From Lactifluus volemus (Eukaryota > Basidiomycota > Agaricomycetes > Russulales > Russulaceae), in assembly GCA_022376515.1 (NCBI GenBank), contig WTXI01000079.1:1-64000 (forward strand): a stretch of 64,000 nucleotides of DNA, written 5' to 3'. The first letter of the stretch is position 1. Each line of letters opens with the position of its first letter. The notes under the pieces were generated by a model, which saw nothing but the letters and a program-made list of their open reading frames with translations, searched no databases and was not told the DNA's origin. The translations under genes were made by a program, and so were the position numbers. This document shows positions 11,038 to 23,049 of the stretch, piece by piece.

Positions 11038-12930
11038 ATGGTCGACTGGAATAGTCCTCTTGTCCTCCAAAAAGACTACTGTGCGTTTCTTGGTCACGTG
11101 TCATCTTGATGTTGTTGACAATCATGTAGTGGCTCTGATCAAGATCAATCATGCCGTTGCTGGTATCTACATGTGCGTTAACTGTTGTAAATACCAGCGT
11201 CACGGCCAACTAACAACGCCGTTAGTTGGGAGGTTGTGACTACCTTCCGCTTTGAACTAGACATTCTAAGAGGGAAGCGACCTTTCAAGTGGACAATATG
11301 GGTAAGCGATCCGTGACTATGTGTCTTCACCCGACCTCAATCGAAGCAGTTATACTTGTTAATGCGTTACACTGCTTTAATTGTGATCATCCTATTCCTC
11401 GCTAGTGCAGATGGAGCCAAAATATCCTGCGGGGTGAGAGTTGCTTATTCCTGTTCTTAAGCGAGACCATTATTATTGATAACTTTCCCCGGGCCCAGCC
11501 ATTTACGATGGGAAGCTATGTAAGAGTGTCACTTTCAATCGCCCCTCCCTGTTCAAAGTGTTGTTGACCTCCACAGGTATTGGCGTTCATAAGTTGGGGA
11601 TGCGCCTCTCTTATTATCGTCCTTCGTGTGCAAGTCACCCCTACGACTCTTTTCCTTTTTGCCATCTTGATCACGTCGTTTTCTTTCAGAATCGCAATAT
11701 GGAACCGTGAAAAAATTCCGACATTTCTTGCTATTGCCTTATGGTTGGTTGGTAATGCATTAAATATATACAGTATGTTTTGTTTTCACAATTCTGCCCT
11801 TCATGTTCTCATTTCTTGCACTTTTCCATTTTAAGCTGCAGTCGTGGTACGAGATTCTACCTCGGTCTTCTATTTGGAGTTTCCGGACTCACGCGTACAC
11901 TAATAAAAGGTAAAAGGGTTCAGCCCGATCCCGGGTAGCTGCGTCATTTTGGGTTTACGCAAGTCCCTTGCCAGCGCCATCGGCACCACGGTGATCGACC
12001 TGGTGCTCCTCATGTGCATGCTAATCGGACTCCTGCGATTTGTGCACAATGGTGCACGCGGCATTTGGCATGTACTTTACCAACAGGTGATGCTCTCCCT
12101 TTCTCCCTGCGCTCGTTGCTGACATTAGCCAAGTGCATTATCTGGATAGCCTTAGCGTGTATAGCCGAAGTGCCAATTCCTGTCAGCGCAATTCTATCAC
12201 TTCATAATGTCGTTCTCACGGCAACTTTGTTGCTTAATTTAGATCTTTCTAGCTCTCAACTGGAATGGTATGTCCGAGTCTGAACTTAGTCGGTGGGGGT
12301 AAAGCTGACTGTTCTCTCTTTCTTGATAGCCGCTTGGGGTGAAGTATGATCTACCCTTCTATTGTCCCCTTTCATCAGTGGCTGATATAGTTTTCACCGC
12401 AGATGTTTGCTCTAGCCGCAGGTAAGCGATTCCCAATGTTTCATTCAAAAGGCACTGGCATTTACTGACCGATTCTTGCGTTCCTCTCTCAGTGGCAGCT
12501 CTGTTCGTCCTGGTCTCCCTTCCGTAAAGTCAACAACACCACTGACTTTGCCGTAGGTACATCGGTGCAGGTCGGCTATATCGCGAATTATCTATACAAG
12601 GTTCCTTTACCGCCGATGTGTACGTTCCCACACTGATGTCAGAATCGATGCTAAAACCCACTTTCTGCTGCTTTTTCTAGCACTTATGAGTCGGCCACAT
12701 CCTCACGTAGGAGAAGGACGTTCGATGGAGTAACCAAAAAGACCCCACTCAACTTCGCGGCCATCACCCAGTCAAGCGCGACTGCGACCACTGGGACGTC
12801 CGATCCACTTGGTTATCTACCGAAAGATCAGATGGAACTTGAATCCAAGTTCCCTCATGGCGCATCGAACCACACTCTTGTGCACCAAAACAAAATTGGA
12901 TACGACGAGGAGACCAACGTATCGGGATGA
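11038..12930 (+). CDS. Copy C: intact, most diverged seven-helix membrane protein family member
   Basis: The start MVDWNSPLVLQKDY at 11038 follows a TATA box at 10979-10985. Sixteen exons can be traced, including the 21-nt exon at 11499-11519 (PFTMGSY), an 11-nt exon (CTGCAGTCGTG), a 25-nt exon, a 14-nt exon (CCGCTTGGGGTGAA), a 19-nt exon and a 10-nt exon (TGGCAGCTCT). All joins keep one frame to a TGA at 12928-12930. Core motifs match the family: IYIWEVVTTFRFELDILRGK, LYLLMRYTALI, IAIWNREK, IDLVLLMCMLIGLLR, CIIWIALACIAEVP and YIGAGRLYRE. The hydrophilic C-terminal tail differs strongly from the other copies. Intron 6 has a GC donor at 11630. Predicted role: membrane protein with about seven helices, function unknown. 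Confidence 0.8.
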
Positions 12931-14000
12931 AGATCCCTTTCTCATGTTTCCCTTTTTTTCAGGTACAGAAAATCCCGTTATAGATCTGCAGGCGGAGAGG
13001 AACAAGTTGTCACTGGAAGCGTTGCTCATTATCAATAAATAAATTTCATGATTCGCCATTTCTTCTTTGTTTCTGTCGTATATCTACTACTCGTGACGTA
13101 GATTATTCTTTGTTTTTTTGGTCAATGTTTTGGTTTGGGGATATTGCCTCAACAATCACTTGATCGCATGCGTGGCGGCGACCAGTAAAAAAGTTCTTAG
13201 AAAAAATCCCATGGAGAAGTCGTGAAGGCCTGATGCAAGGGGCTGGGTTCTTGTCTCAGCCGCGCGTCATGCTTGAGTCACCTTGAAGAATCAGAGCATT
13301 GCTTCGTCTCGTCAATTACCATCTTAAATATTGAGAAAAAGACTTGAGATTCGACGAAGGTAGTGTCGGTAATCGGCGTACAGTTGTAAGGGCTACGTTC
13401 CCCAAAGCGACGATAACACAGGAACGTAGTCATTGAACTTGAAAGGTTGAGAGTAACTTGGTTGATTAGCATCGATGAGTCGTGCTCAATAAAGGTTCGT
13501 CAATCCATTGGACAGCCGCGAGTATCTGGACCCTGCATCGGAAATAAGACGTGAGAAGGCTGAGAGGCGCTGGAAAACGGACTAAGTCACATGTTGGGTA
13601 ACGTGACACACATCTTCCCAAAAGGGCCAAAACAGATCGGCGAAGCGTACTAGCCTCCTCGGAGAGATCTATATCGTACAGCAGAAAACGAACATGCGGG
13701 ATAGAACAATGTCCGGGGGTAAGATGCGAGTGTAGACGGTGACAGTCCATAGCCGCAATTTTGTACGGGAGTAAGTTATGATTGATAAGTAGTCGCGAGT
13801 GCTGCGGCGGGTTTTAGTCCAAGTAGATACAAACATTTATTTTTCTGCCAAGTCTGCAAACTCTAGGTGAGTCCGCGTACAAAGTAACCAACCAAGGTAG
13901 ATGACACAATAAACGCTAGTCGGGCGAAGGGGTCGCCTCTGAAAGTGTTTGCGAATAGGTGGCACCCCACAGACAACAATGAGATAATGAAAATGGCGAT
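12931..14000. other. Intergenic stretch between copy C and PEP carboxykinase
   Basis: AATAAATAAAT at 13034-13044 may serve copy C as a polyadenylation signal. Two overlapping minus-strand frames (13278-13472 and 13466-13750) include IPHVRFLLYDIDLSEEAST and might belong to a small spliced gene, but I recognise no domain and no complete model. Confidence 0.35.
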
Positions 14001-16103
14001 CTAGAGCTGTGGTCCAGCAAGCCGCACTTTCTCCTCTACATCATTCTCGTACAACGCAAATGCTTTTTGGAACATCCCAGCGAGCTTGCGAACCTCGCGT
14101 TCGAATGCGGCCCGGTCAGGCCAGGCGTGGGAGGGATTGAGCAACTCGCGTGGGACACCCTCGATCCCAGTGGGGATCTGCAGATTAAACGTCTCAAACG
14201 TTTCATACTGCGCATTCTTGAGCTCGCCAGAGTGTACCGCGTCGACGATGCGCCGCGTCACAGCTAGCGGGCAACGCCTGCCCGAGCCGTACCTGCCACC
14301 AGTCCAGCCAGTGTTGATTAACCAGCAGTCTACGTGGTGCTTGGACATGCGATCGGCAAGCATCTCAGCGTATCGACCCGGCTAAATTATGTATCAAGCG
14401 GGTGAACATGGTGTACAATTTGGGAGAGAGAGGGCATTACCGGAAGAACAATGAAAGGTGCAGAGTAGCACGTCGAGAAGGTCGGGATAGGCTCAAGAAC
14501 TCCATCTTCTGTACCTGGCGTCTTTCTAAAAAAAACGAACATATAACTCTGAGAAGGACGATGTAGTGGTGCACAGTAAATAGGACGTACGAGGTGTATC
14601 CGGCCAAGAAATGGTAGCTCGCTTGCTCTGGAGAAAGCTTGCTCACGGGCGGAAGCACACCAAACGCGTCGCATGTAAGCATAATGATGTTGCTAGGCTG
14701 CCGATTTACAGAGCATGGTATATGCGCATTCGGAATGAACTCGATCGGGTACGCGCAGCGCGTGTTCTCCGTGATGCTCACGTCGTCATAGTCAGGCGAC
14801 CGACTGGTCGGGCTGTAGACGACGTTCTCAAGGATGCTTCCAAATCGGATGGCATTGTAAATCTCGGGCTCCTTCGTGGCGGAGAGGTTGATGGTCTTGG
14901 CATAACATCCGCCCTCGATATTGAATACGCCGGTGTCAGACCAGACGTGCTCGTCGTCGCCTATGAGCATACGCCGCGGGTCGGCACTGAGGGTTGTCTT
15001 TCCCGTCCCCGACAAGCCAAAGAAGAGAGTGACGTCACCCTTCTCGATGCCCACGTTTGCGGATGAATGGAGCGACAGTTGACCAAACTTGACAGGCTGT
15101 AAGTAATGCTGTGGAGAAAGAACGTATCAATCTCGGTCGAGGAACGCGCAGTGAGAGGTCACATACCATGACAGAGAAGACACCCTTCTTCATCTCGCCG
15201 GCATATTCCGTACCAAGGATTACCATTTCCATACGCTTGAAGTTAATCTCGACGGAGGTCGTGCTGCTCATGCCCTTGGTGAAGCGGTTGGCAGGGAATT
15301 GACCTGCATTGTAAATGATGAAATCGGGTTCACCGAAGTTTGCCAATTCTTCTTCCGTCGGTCGGATGAGCATGTTATTCTGGGTGGTTATGCATAAACA
15401 ATGAATAAAGAGAGGTAAAAGCGACAAACCATAAAAAGAGCGTGATATGCGCGAGCGCAGATTACACGGACCTTGATACGGTACTTGGGGTCCCACTACA
15501 TTTTGCCATATTTGACTTTTAGGAGAAGATCAGCGACCAAGGGAACAACAACATACTCCTGCGAAGCCGTCAAAGATGTACACGTTATCGCGGGTGTTTA
15601 AATAATCGATGGCGCGTTCGCGATTGATTTCGAACGTGTCTAAACAGAAGGGGGGGAGATATGAGAAAGGCAGAGATATTGAAGCCGCCTCAACGTACGC
15701 TCGTCCATTTTTATATTAACGCTACCCCACCAGATATTATCTTTGCTGGTCTCCTCGTAGACAATGCGTTTATCTTTGGGGGAGCGACCAGTCTTCTTTC
15801 CAGAAAAGTTGATGAGAGCACCGCTAGCGGAAATGACGGCGCCTTCGTTCCGGATGGCGTCCTCGTAAAGCAAGGCAACTGACGCGTTTCTCTTGAGGGT
15901 GATCTTCTCCATATCGAAGCCCGCATGGGAGAAGTACTCAAGATCGCGACCGATTACTATGTGGTAGACGATCAGAGATGGAATTGGCGGAGTGGGACTA
16001 GACAGAACGTACGGATGGAAACATTCTCATTGTCATGGGCTTGTGCATAGTGCTTGTGAAGGATGTGAGGGGTCACGTAAGGGGTCACGGATTGAGTCGG
16101 CAT
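14001..16103 (-). CDS. PCK1: Phosphoenolpyruvate carboxykinase (ATP-dependent)
   Basis: The enzyme converts oxaloacetate and ATP to phosphoenolpyruvate, ADP and CO2, the committing step of gluconeogenesis in the cytosol. The start [19 protein letters not shown] is at 16103 and the stop TAG at 14001-14003, with several short introns. Recognised in order are [19 protein letters not shown] (N-terminal substrate region), [31 protein letters not shown], the P-loop [14 protein letters not shown] with the following IGDDEHVW (kinase-2-like metal site), [20 protein letters not shown], and [17 protein letters not shown] near the C-terminus. These are hallmark segments of the ATP-dependent fungal/bacterial class rather than the GTP class. 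Catalytic residues appear present. The gene lies inside the membrane-protein cluster but has no evident functional link to it. Its upstream side faces the acetyltransferase gene divergently. Confidence 0.95.
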
Positions 16104-17470
16104 GGTGGTGGTTGAGAAGAGCTAGTGGTTGTAGAAAAAGAATAAGCGATGGTGAACTTAAATAGGGAACAGCAGGTCAAGATCCGCCGGAAACGCCCCT
16201 CAAGTAGAAGCACATGACAATAGAGAGCTGTAAGACACTCACGGCTATCTTGTGATGCCTTTGTATGCGCTGTAGAACGGCGTAGGAGTTTCTGTATGCG
16301 AGCAGATTGAGGTGGTGAACGGGGTTGAATGGAGTTCTTATATGCTGGAGCAGATGCCCCATTCGGTTTCCAGATCTGTCATACCAAACCCAAAAAAAAA
16401 ATTGTAATAAAAACAAAAACACGGATCCACCTCCCACTTTCACGGGCGTGAGTCGGCTGATCTGCTGCTGATAGCGAAACCTTGGCAAACGACGCTGTGC
16501 GGAAGAGAGTGGGAACACTGCACACGCAACATCACCAGGTCAACCCGATTCCCCTGCCAGCACATGCCATGCCAGACATAGCAAAAACCTCTCACCTGTT
16601 TTCGGATTTAATTGTTTTATCGTCGCCGCCACGTCTAGCCTTGGACGTTTGACCCTGCCTCTTTCTCTTGCGGTAAAATTTCTATTTTCGTCGACACCCA
16701 ACTGTGAATGAGGGCGGCGACGTTGGACAGCAAGAAAATGCTTCAAAATTTATAGTTCGGACCTTGTTTCAAGTCCCTATCAAAAGCACACGACTAAAAA
16801 TTGTACAATCTTACAGCCGCTGGCTGCAGCACCAGGAACATACAGGCGTTTCAATTTTATCGATCGGAAATTCTCGGCAATCACATGATCAATGATTACG
16901 CTGTTCCGGGTCTCCCCGTGTCCCGGCTTCCCCCGATTTGGTCGGAAATTCCCTCTTGGTGGCGCATTTCCGCATTTCCGCCATTCGCGACGTTCTATCG
17001 AGACAGCTCACCCTGCGACATCCGTGAAACTTTACCAGATGGTCATAAGATCTTTCAGATCTGACTTTCTTTCTTGAAGGTGTGTACACCTGGCTCATAG
17101 TATCCGTTGGATGTGGACAGCGCACAAGTTGTTGGTCTAGATTATCAACATATCAGTGTTGCATCATCGTGTAGAGTGTGAGGCACCCTCCGCCTCATTC
17201 GTAAGCTTCATTCTATCCCTTCCCTGAGCCACACGCCATGGGGGAGGGGAGCACCGGTGCAAAGGCACCGCCTTGCGCACGATCATACATACAAAGTGGC
17301 TCACCTCCGCGGGATGACAAACCGATGACGCTTATCCCTCTCTGTCAACCTCCGCTTCACACTCGGCCGCGTCGCATACTTCAAAAGCCATCTTGATTCT
17401 CAGGTTACCATCCCACGAACAATCTCCTGGCCTCTCCTTGACCCGTCCTTTGGCTGTGTTGTTGATCGAC
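16104..17470. other. Divergent promoter region between PEP carboxykinase and the acetyltransferase
   Basis: This stretch of about 1.35 kb holds only short overlapping frames and no recognised gene. It must contain the promoters of both flanking genes. I could not identify a carbon-source response element with confidence. Confidence 0.4.
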
Positions 17471-18153
17471 ATGCAGAACGCATCTTTCTCTTCCCTGGCC
17501 ACATCGACTCAATGGTCTGCTGAGCAATTCGTCATCCGCCCACTCACCTCTGCGGACATCCAAAGCGTCCGCGCGCTGCATGTAAGCCCCAATATAACCC
17601 CACATCTCTCGGCTAATCTGAGCTAAACAAAATACCCCTCTCCCTTCCCACCCAGACCGAGTTGGCACCTTCCTTTCCCGCCTTACGCCCGACGTTCTTC
17701 CACCAGCTTCTCACCCACCCAACACACATCTGCCTGGTCGCCACACCGCCCTCCTCTGAGAAGCCGGTCGCCTGCATCGCCGCGGCCTTCCACGTCCTCA
17801 CCTCCGACCTGACCTCGCATGCACCTCCACCCCCACTCGAAGTGCGCGTCCTCGCCCTCGGCGTCCTCCCTACGTTCCGCAGGCGTGGATTAGCAATGCG
17901 CCTCCTCCGCACCGCCGCAACGTCGCTACGCGTCCTCGCAGCCAGCGCGCCGCAGGTGCCCACCTCGCTCATCACCGCGCACACCGCGACAAAAGTCTGT
18001 GTAAACGTTGCTCGTGCCGATGGGAGTAACAGGGCATTTTGGAAACATGTAGGGATGCATGAGGAGGAGGACGCGGGCCCGCAGCGCGAGCCGTGGTCAG
18101 TTGGTTGGCGGGATGTTGTCAGCGTTGCGGGTCCCGTCTCGATCGCCGCCTGA
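17471..18153 (+). CDS. GNAT-family N-acetyltransferase, possibly Naa50/Naa60-like
   Basis: Acetyl-CoA-dependent transferase fold. Exon 1 runs MQNASFSSLATSTQW to IQSVRALH. The intron starts with GTAAGC at 17583 and ends with CCCAG near 17656; exon 2 starts TELAPSFPALRPTFFHQLL. The acetyl-CoA-binding loop is visible as VLALGVLPTFRRRGLAMRLL (pattern R-x-x-G-x-A). It is followed by CVNVARADGSNRAFWKHVGM, the usual region with a conserved Asn and a Phe/Trp-Lys before the end of the fold. The beginning (LTSADIQSVRALH..LAPSFP) and the LEVRVLALGV strand resemble N-terminal acetyltransferases such as Naa50 or Naa60, but that assignment is inference. About 205 residues are predicted. The high GC of the second exon differs from the AT-richer membrane-protein copies. 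An upstream in-frame ATG at 17393 is an alternative start. Confidence 0.75.
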
Positions 18154-20107
18154 CGCTGGTCCGTCTTACTCTGTGCCCCATTTAGAAACGCCTTTTCTTG
18201 GTCTTCATACACATGTATGGACTAGTCGACTGGCGAGCTCTCTCTAGATATAGTAACGATACCTATTATTGCACTCACATGTCCCAATGCCTGTCGGCAA
18301 GGGATGTTACTTTCTGTCTCATGACTATTATTAATATGAAAACCCTGTCTCACAAATCCTTAAGTGCTCGTAAGTTATTAGAAGGCAGGCCTCCTAGTAC
18401 CATATCACTCGTTTGTCCGTTATGCGGATTCGCTGTCACAGGCACCCTTTGAGACCCAAGTGGGATTCCGATCAAGATGCTGTAATCTGGAACAAAGTCG
18501 ATTCAGTCCCCATCACGGAGGTGTGACGTGGTGTGGAACATTCGGTCGTGTTTCATATACAAATTACTGTTAAATATGAATGTGCCTTAGTAGCAATGCA
18601 TCTCCGTACCTCAGTGCACTGCGGCATATTCGTACAGCATTGACTATCCAAGTCTGGGCTTCTTCGCATTCATAGCTTCGCCATCGACCTCCGCAGTGTC
18701 TTGCCCAAGTCGGGGAATACTTTTCCTACGCCCGCACGATCGTCGGTCGGCCTTGAATGGGACAATAAACCAATCTCGGGCTCCGACTTCGGGTCCTTCG
18801 TACCACAATTTTTTTTTTTCATTTTCGTCCTTCCACCTGAATAGCCGAGTTGAAATCGACATCATCCTAGATGAGGTTGTCGGGCTCTGGTATCCATATG
18901 AACAATGTGGGGCTCGTGAAAATATGTGGCGAGAGCCTCGATGAGAGCTGAGCGCTGGTAGTGACCTTGCCACGAATGTTGGCGACCGAAATCGAGTCCG
19001 GACTGGATGGTTTGCAATTTAGGTAGAAATGGCCCATACACAGCCCGGACTGCGTATGGAAAGATTCGATCATCAAGATGACGTGTGGTGACTGCAAGTT
19101 CAGTCCTGCTTCGGTCGATCCGTCGATGCACAGGGTAAATATATGAGGTGGCGGCCGCTGCAAGACAGCAGTCAATAAACCTAGGAAGTAGAAATAAGGT
19201 TTCTGCGTTGTACCTTGCAGCAATTCTAAGTGCTCTCAAGCAGCACTAAGCCAGGTCGCTTTCATCAGAATCGCTTGAAGCGCGTTGTCATGTGATACCC
19301 AAGGCTACTCAACGAAGTAGGTATTCAAAGCACTCTCCGAGAACCTTTTTCTGAAATAGAAGGTGCCGGTATGCCCACTGGGCCATCCGATATCATTGGT
19401 AGATATGGCGACAAAAACGAAATTCTTTTTTTTTGGGGAGGGGACATTCAAAGCCGAATTTGCGAATCTAACGACCCTGGCACCTTGGGCCGGCATGCAG
19501 TCATACCGCGAGCCAATTCATGATGTGAAATCGGTTCTAGACTTTAACGATAAGCGGGAGTGGCAACGGCTCATTCCGAGGTATCGTGGACGGGCAGATA
19601 AACACCGCTTCACTTCCCCCAACTTGAAGGGCCCTATTGTGATTGTCGTCGTCCTGTGGCGCCAGCCCAGCAGGGTCGCCGCGCCACAGCCGCTACCGTA
19701 CTCCATCTAGCCTATTCACAATCCGACCACGACTTATATCCCCGTCGTAACGACGGCATCCACCCGTCTCAGGATAGCATCCGCAGAGGCGCCCGGCCCG
19801 TTGATATACTGTGTAACCGTATCAATGTGGCGCAACGCAATTTTGATACGTGACTGATGGGCCTAACTGACAGACTTGAGCAAGCTGCCAGTTCCAATGT
19901 CTCGCTCATTCATTGCCGCATACCCTCTCTACAACTCACTTGTGCTGTATGAAAATTTGTCCAAGTAAACATGAAACCAGTCTCGGTTGGGCTTGTAAGA
20001 ATATCATCACTGGCTTTGCTGAACAGTGAAACACTGAACCTTTTTCAAGTTGAACCTTACTTTAGTTCCGTGACACAATGAAAGTGATCGGTGACCGGAA
20101 TTACTGC
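18154..20107. other. Intergenic stretch before copy D, no supported gene
   Basis: Overlapping minus-strand frames at 18644-19239 (one including WYEGPEVGARDWFIVPFKA) and a plus-strand frame at 19363-19710 are longer than chance would often give. I recognise no domain and no consistent splice model. Confidence 0.3.
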
Positions 20108-20115
20108 TATATATA
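20108..20115 (+). promoter_or_regulatory. TATA box of copy D
   Basis: TATATATA lies 57-64 bases before the ATG, the same spacing as in other copies of the family. Confidence 0.55.
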
Positions 20116-20171
20116 CGCCTTTACTTAGTTCGTGTTTCCACATTCTCGACGAGTCGGCGTGCATCATCAAG

Positions 20172-22031
20172 ATGGTCAACTGGCATGACCCCGTTATCCT
20201 TGAGGAAGACTACGGTAAGTTCCCGGGTCGATCCATTAACCAGAGCCGTCGGTCACAACGATCATATATAGTTGCTGTCATCAAGCTCGACCATGTAGTT
20301 GCTGGGATCTACATGTGCGTCCACTCTCATACGCAGGAAAGCACAAGGAAATTCGACTCACAACAATGTCAGTTGGGAGACAGTGGTTACTGCAGGCTTT
20401 GAGCTAGACATTCTCAGAGGAAAACTACCTTACCGACGGACAATATGGGCAAGTATTTTATGACTACGGTTTTTCTCCGCCAGTTAAATTGGTGCAGCTA
20501 TATCTAGGAACTCGCTACAGTGGTTTATTTGTGTTCATCATGGTCGTCATTCGTATGGACGGCCCCGCCAAACTTTCATGTCAGGTGAGACTTGCATGTC
20601 CCCGGAGTTCAGGTGATTATTGTTAACCATGCAATTTGGTCTTAGGCTTCCATTGCTATTGATGTGAGAGTGCCGCCCACAGTCCAGTGGTCCACTTTAA
20701 AAATGCGGTATTGACCTCTACAGGCATTAGCGAATGCTAGCTGGGTATTTGCCTCCATTCTCTTTGCTCTCCGTGTGCAAGTGATCACTGCGATATTTTG
20801 GTATTTGCCATTCATCACATCTCTTTCCAGGATCGCAATATGGGATCGAAATGTCTTTGTAACTTCGCTTGTTATCGGTACATGGTTAGCTGGTCTCGCG
20901 CTTAACATATACAGTGAGTTTCGTAACAGGTATTCCCCAGTTTTGCGTTCCTGATTTCCTGTTCTGTTCCCGCATGTGCGAAGGTTTGACCGGGGTGCGT
21001 GCCTTTGTTACCAGCCCTTCCTTTGGATCGTCTGACCCGTAAAAGCTGAGAGGGCCATACAATTCAACTCTGGAGACGTGCCTCAGCTTCGACAATCGCA
21101 AGTATCTGATCAACACTGCCGGCCTTGTAGCAATAGATGTAATACTCATCGCAACCATGCTAATCGGACTTCTGCGATGGTGTCGCGGAAGTTCAACTGG
21201 TTTATGGCGTCTTCTCTACCAACAGGTGGTCCCTACCTTTCTCTTCCGCTGACTGTTGACATCGTTCAAGTGCATCATCTGGTTAGTCCTGGCGGCAATT
21301 GCAGAAATTCCAGTTATAGTCTGTCAATTTTTGTCACTTCCTTAAACACTATATTTACGTCGACGGTTTTTCAGACCCTTCTCATCCTCAATTTTAATAG
21401 TGCGTGCATAGGCCCACATATCCTGGAGGAGGCTGATCGCTCACGTGGCTTTCATAGAGGCTATGAATGAAGTATGCCAGATCCTTCTATCGTCCCCATT
21501 GGCGATAGCTGATAAAAGTGTCACTTTAGGCATTCACAGGAGTAGCGGGTAAGAGATCTCAAATAACCGCAGAAAGGCCATCTAACCAAAGATTCTCGTG
21601 CCCTCGTAGTGGCGATTATGTTTGTTCCTGGACCCACATTTCCTGCTTTCAATTTCTGACTTGTCGCAGGACCATCGGTGCAACTCGCATGCATCGCTCT
21701 CTCTTTCAACATGCATACCCCACCGAAATTGTGTACGTCCTAAAATTGTTCCTAGATCCACTCTTCAACTGGTTTCACTGTTTTTAGGTCCTCCAAACTG
21801 CCTCAAGACACTCTGGGGATACCCGATCCCAATCCACGGCATAGAGCGGCAAATGTCTACAGCAGTATCCATTTCGCATCAGGTGCCCAGTCAAATGGGA
21901 CTGTGACAACGAACACGGCATCAGAGGTCATGCAGACAGACCACGTACAGTTCGGATTTACTCACGGCGCATCCATCCCCAGCCTTGTGGATGAGAACGT
22001 GGAAGCCAAGATCGGATACCAGATGGCTTAG
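20172..22031 (+). CDS. Copy D: intact reference copy of the seven-helix membrane protein family
   Basis: This is the clearest intact copy. Exons: 20172-20214, 20272-20314, 20373-20448, 20498-20584, 20646-20663, 20724-20776, 20831-20913, 20984-20994, 21046-21225, 21271-21318, 21375-21399, 21458-21471, 21530-21548, 21610-21619, 21670-21732 and 21788-22031. Together they give 1017 bases, 338 residues plus stop, in one frame. The protein starts MVNWHDPVILEEDYV. It has a short N-terminus, about seven hydrophobic segments (after IYIW; YLGTRYSGLFVFIMVV; ASWVFASILFALRV; IGTWLAGLALNIY; a long one ending IGLLR; CIIWLVLAAIAEIP; and a weak last one) and a variable hydrophilic tail ending GYQMA. Introns 3 and 6 have GC donors (GCAAGT). 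The fifth exon is 18 nt instead of 21. Likely a membrane protein; ligand, partner and pathway are unknown. Confidence 0.85.
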
Positions 22032-23049
22032 CTCCCAAGGGTAGAGAAGATGTATTATTGATAATAATGTTTGGCATCTTCGGATTTCTGCAGCAGAGTC
22101 CGCTCCATGAACACCGTGATGTGAACGTGTGAACCCCGGAATGGCGGAACATGCCTTTCTATTCTACATTATTACTGCAACTAGCGAATGTTCCCTACCT
22201 CCTATGTATCCTGCATCCCTTTGCTAAGCGAATGACGTTGTGCATAATCCAAGGTAAGTTACGCGCGTGAGTGTGAGAGAAAATAATCAGAAGCAGCTGT
22301 CAAACATGAGCGCGGATGTAAGTGAACACGTGACATCGGACTCTCTTGCTGAGGCGACGGGCGGTGCTGGTCATCTGTCCTTCGTCCTGAAATCGAAATC
22401 TTGTAACTACCAGATCTGAGCTGTGAATCGGCCGCTGCTTTGGGATGAGGCCACATAAAGGACCTGACTCGGACGGGTTACTTGGAACTAGGCTGTCCCG
22501 TCCTAGGATGCCCTTCCACGCTGGGCACCGTCCTCGGCCGCCAGCCCTCTCCCCGCGTCACCGTAATCCCTCAACAGTCGCGTGAGCCCTCAAAGTCTCA
22601 CAAGATGCTCGCGCTCTCCTAGGAATAGGGTAAGTCTGAAAACTGAAGGTTTGGGCGCAGTGCGAGGCACAGCACGCAACCAAGGGCAGAGCATCATGGA
22701 GGCAAGGTTATTTCTATATTTAAAAAAAAAAACAAGGAAAAGGCGAAGTACATAGGCAAAACAGGAATACAAGACACACGAGGCACATCGGAAAGCAAAG
22801 GAGACAAGGAAATCATTAATGCCGCACGGGTCTATGCCCCAAACATAAGGACGTCCTGTCGTGTGCAATGGGACATTCAGAGTTTATGGCAGCGATCCAA
22901 AAGCTCATGAAACGACTGAAAAAATGGTGAGAATGGAGAAAAGAGAATCAAAAGAGGCAAATCAGACGAGCGTGAGGGTGCGTAGAACTTGAACATAGTG
23001 TACGAAGCATGGTTGCGAGATCAGCAACGATCTCCTCTGCTATTGTGAG
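22032..23049. other. Intergenic stretch between the 3' ends of copies D and E
   Basis: No gene is supported. From about 22600 the sequence belongs to the duplicated segment that reappears at 29335 onward, which marks one boundary of that duplication. Copies D and E converge here. Confidence 0.5.

Noticed and set aside
16177..16518. 113-codon minus-strand frame in the PEP carboxykinase upstream region
   Set aside because: It lies in the promoter region, has low-complexity Phe and Leu runs from T tracts, and has no homology I recognise.
18644..19239. Two overlapping minus-strand open frames of 109-125 codons
   Set aside because: They overlap in different frames, no domain or splice model was found, and one contains a Lys-rich run caused by a poly-A tract.
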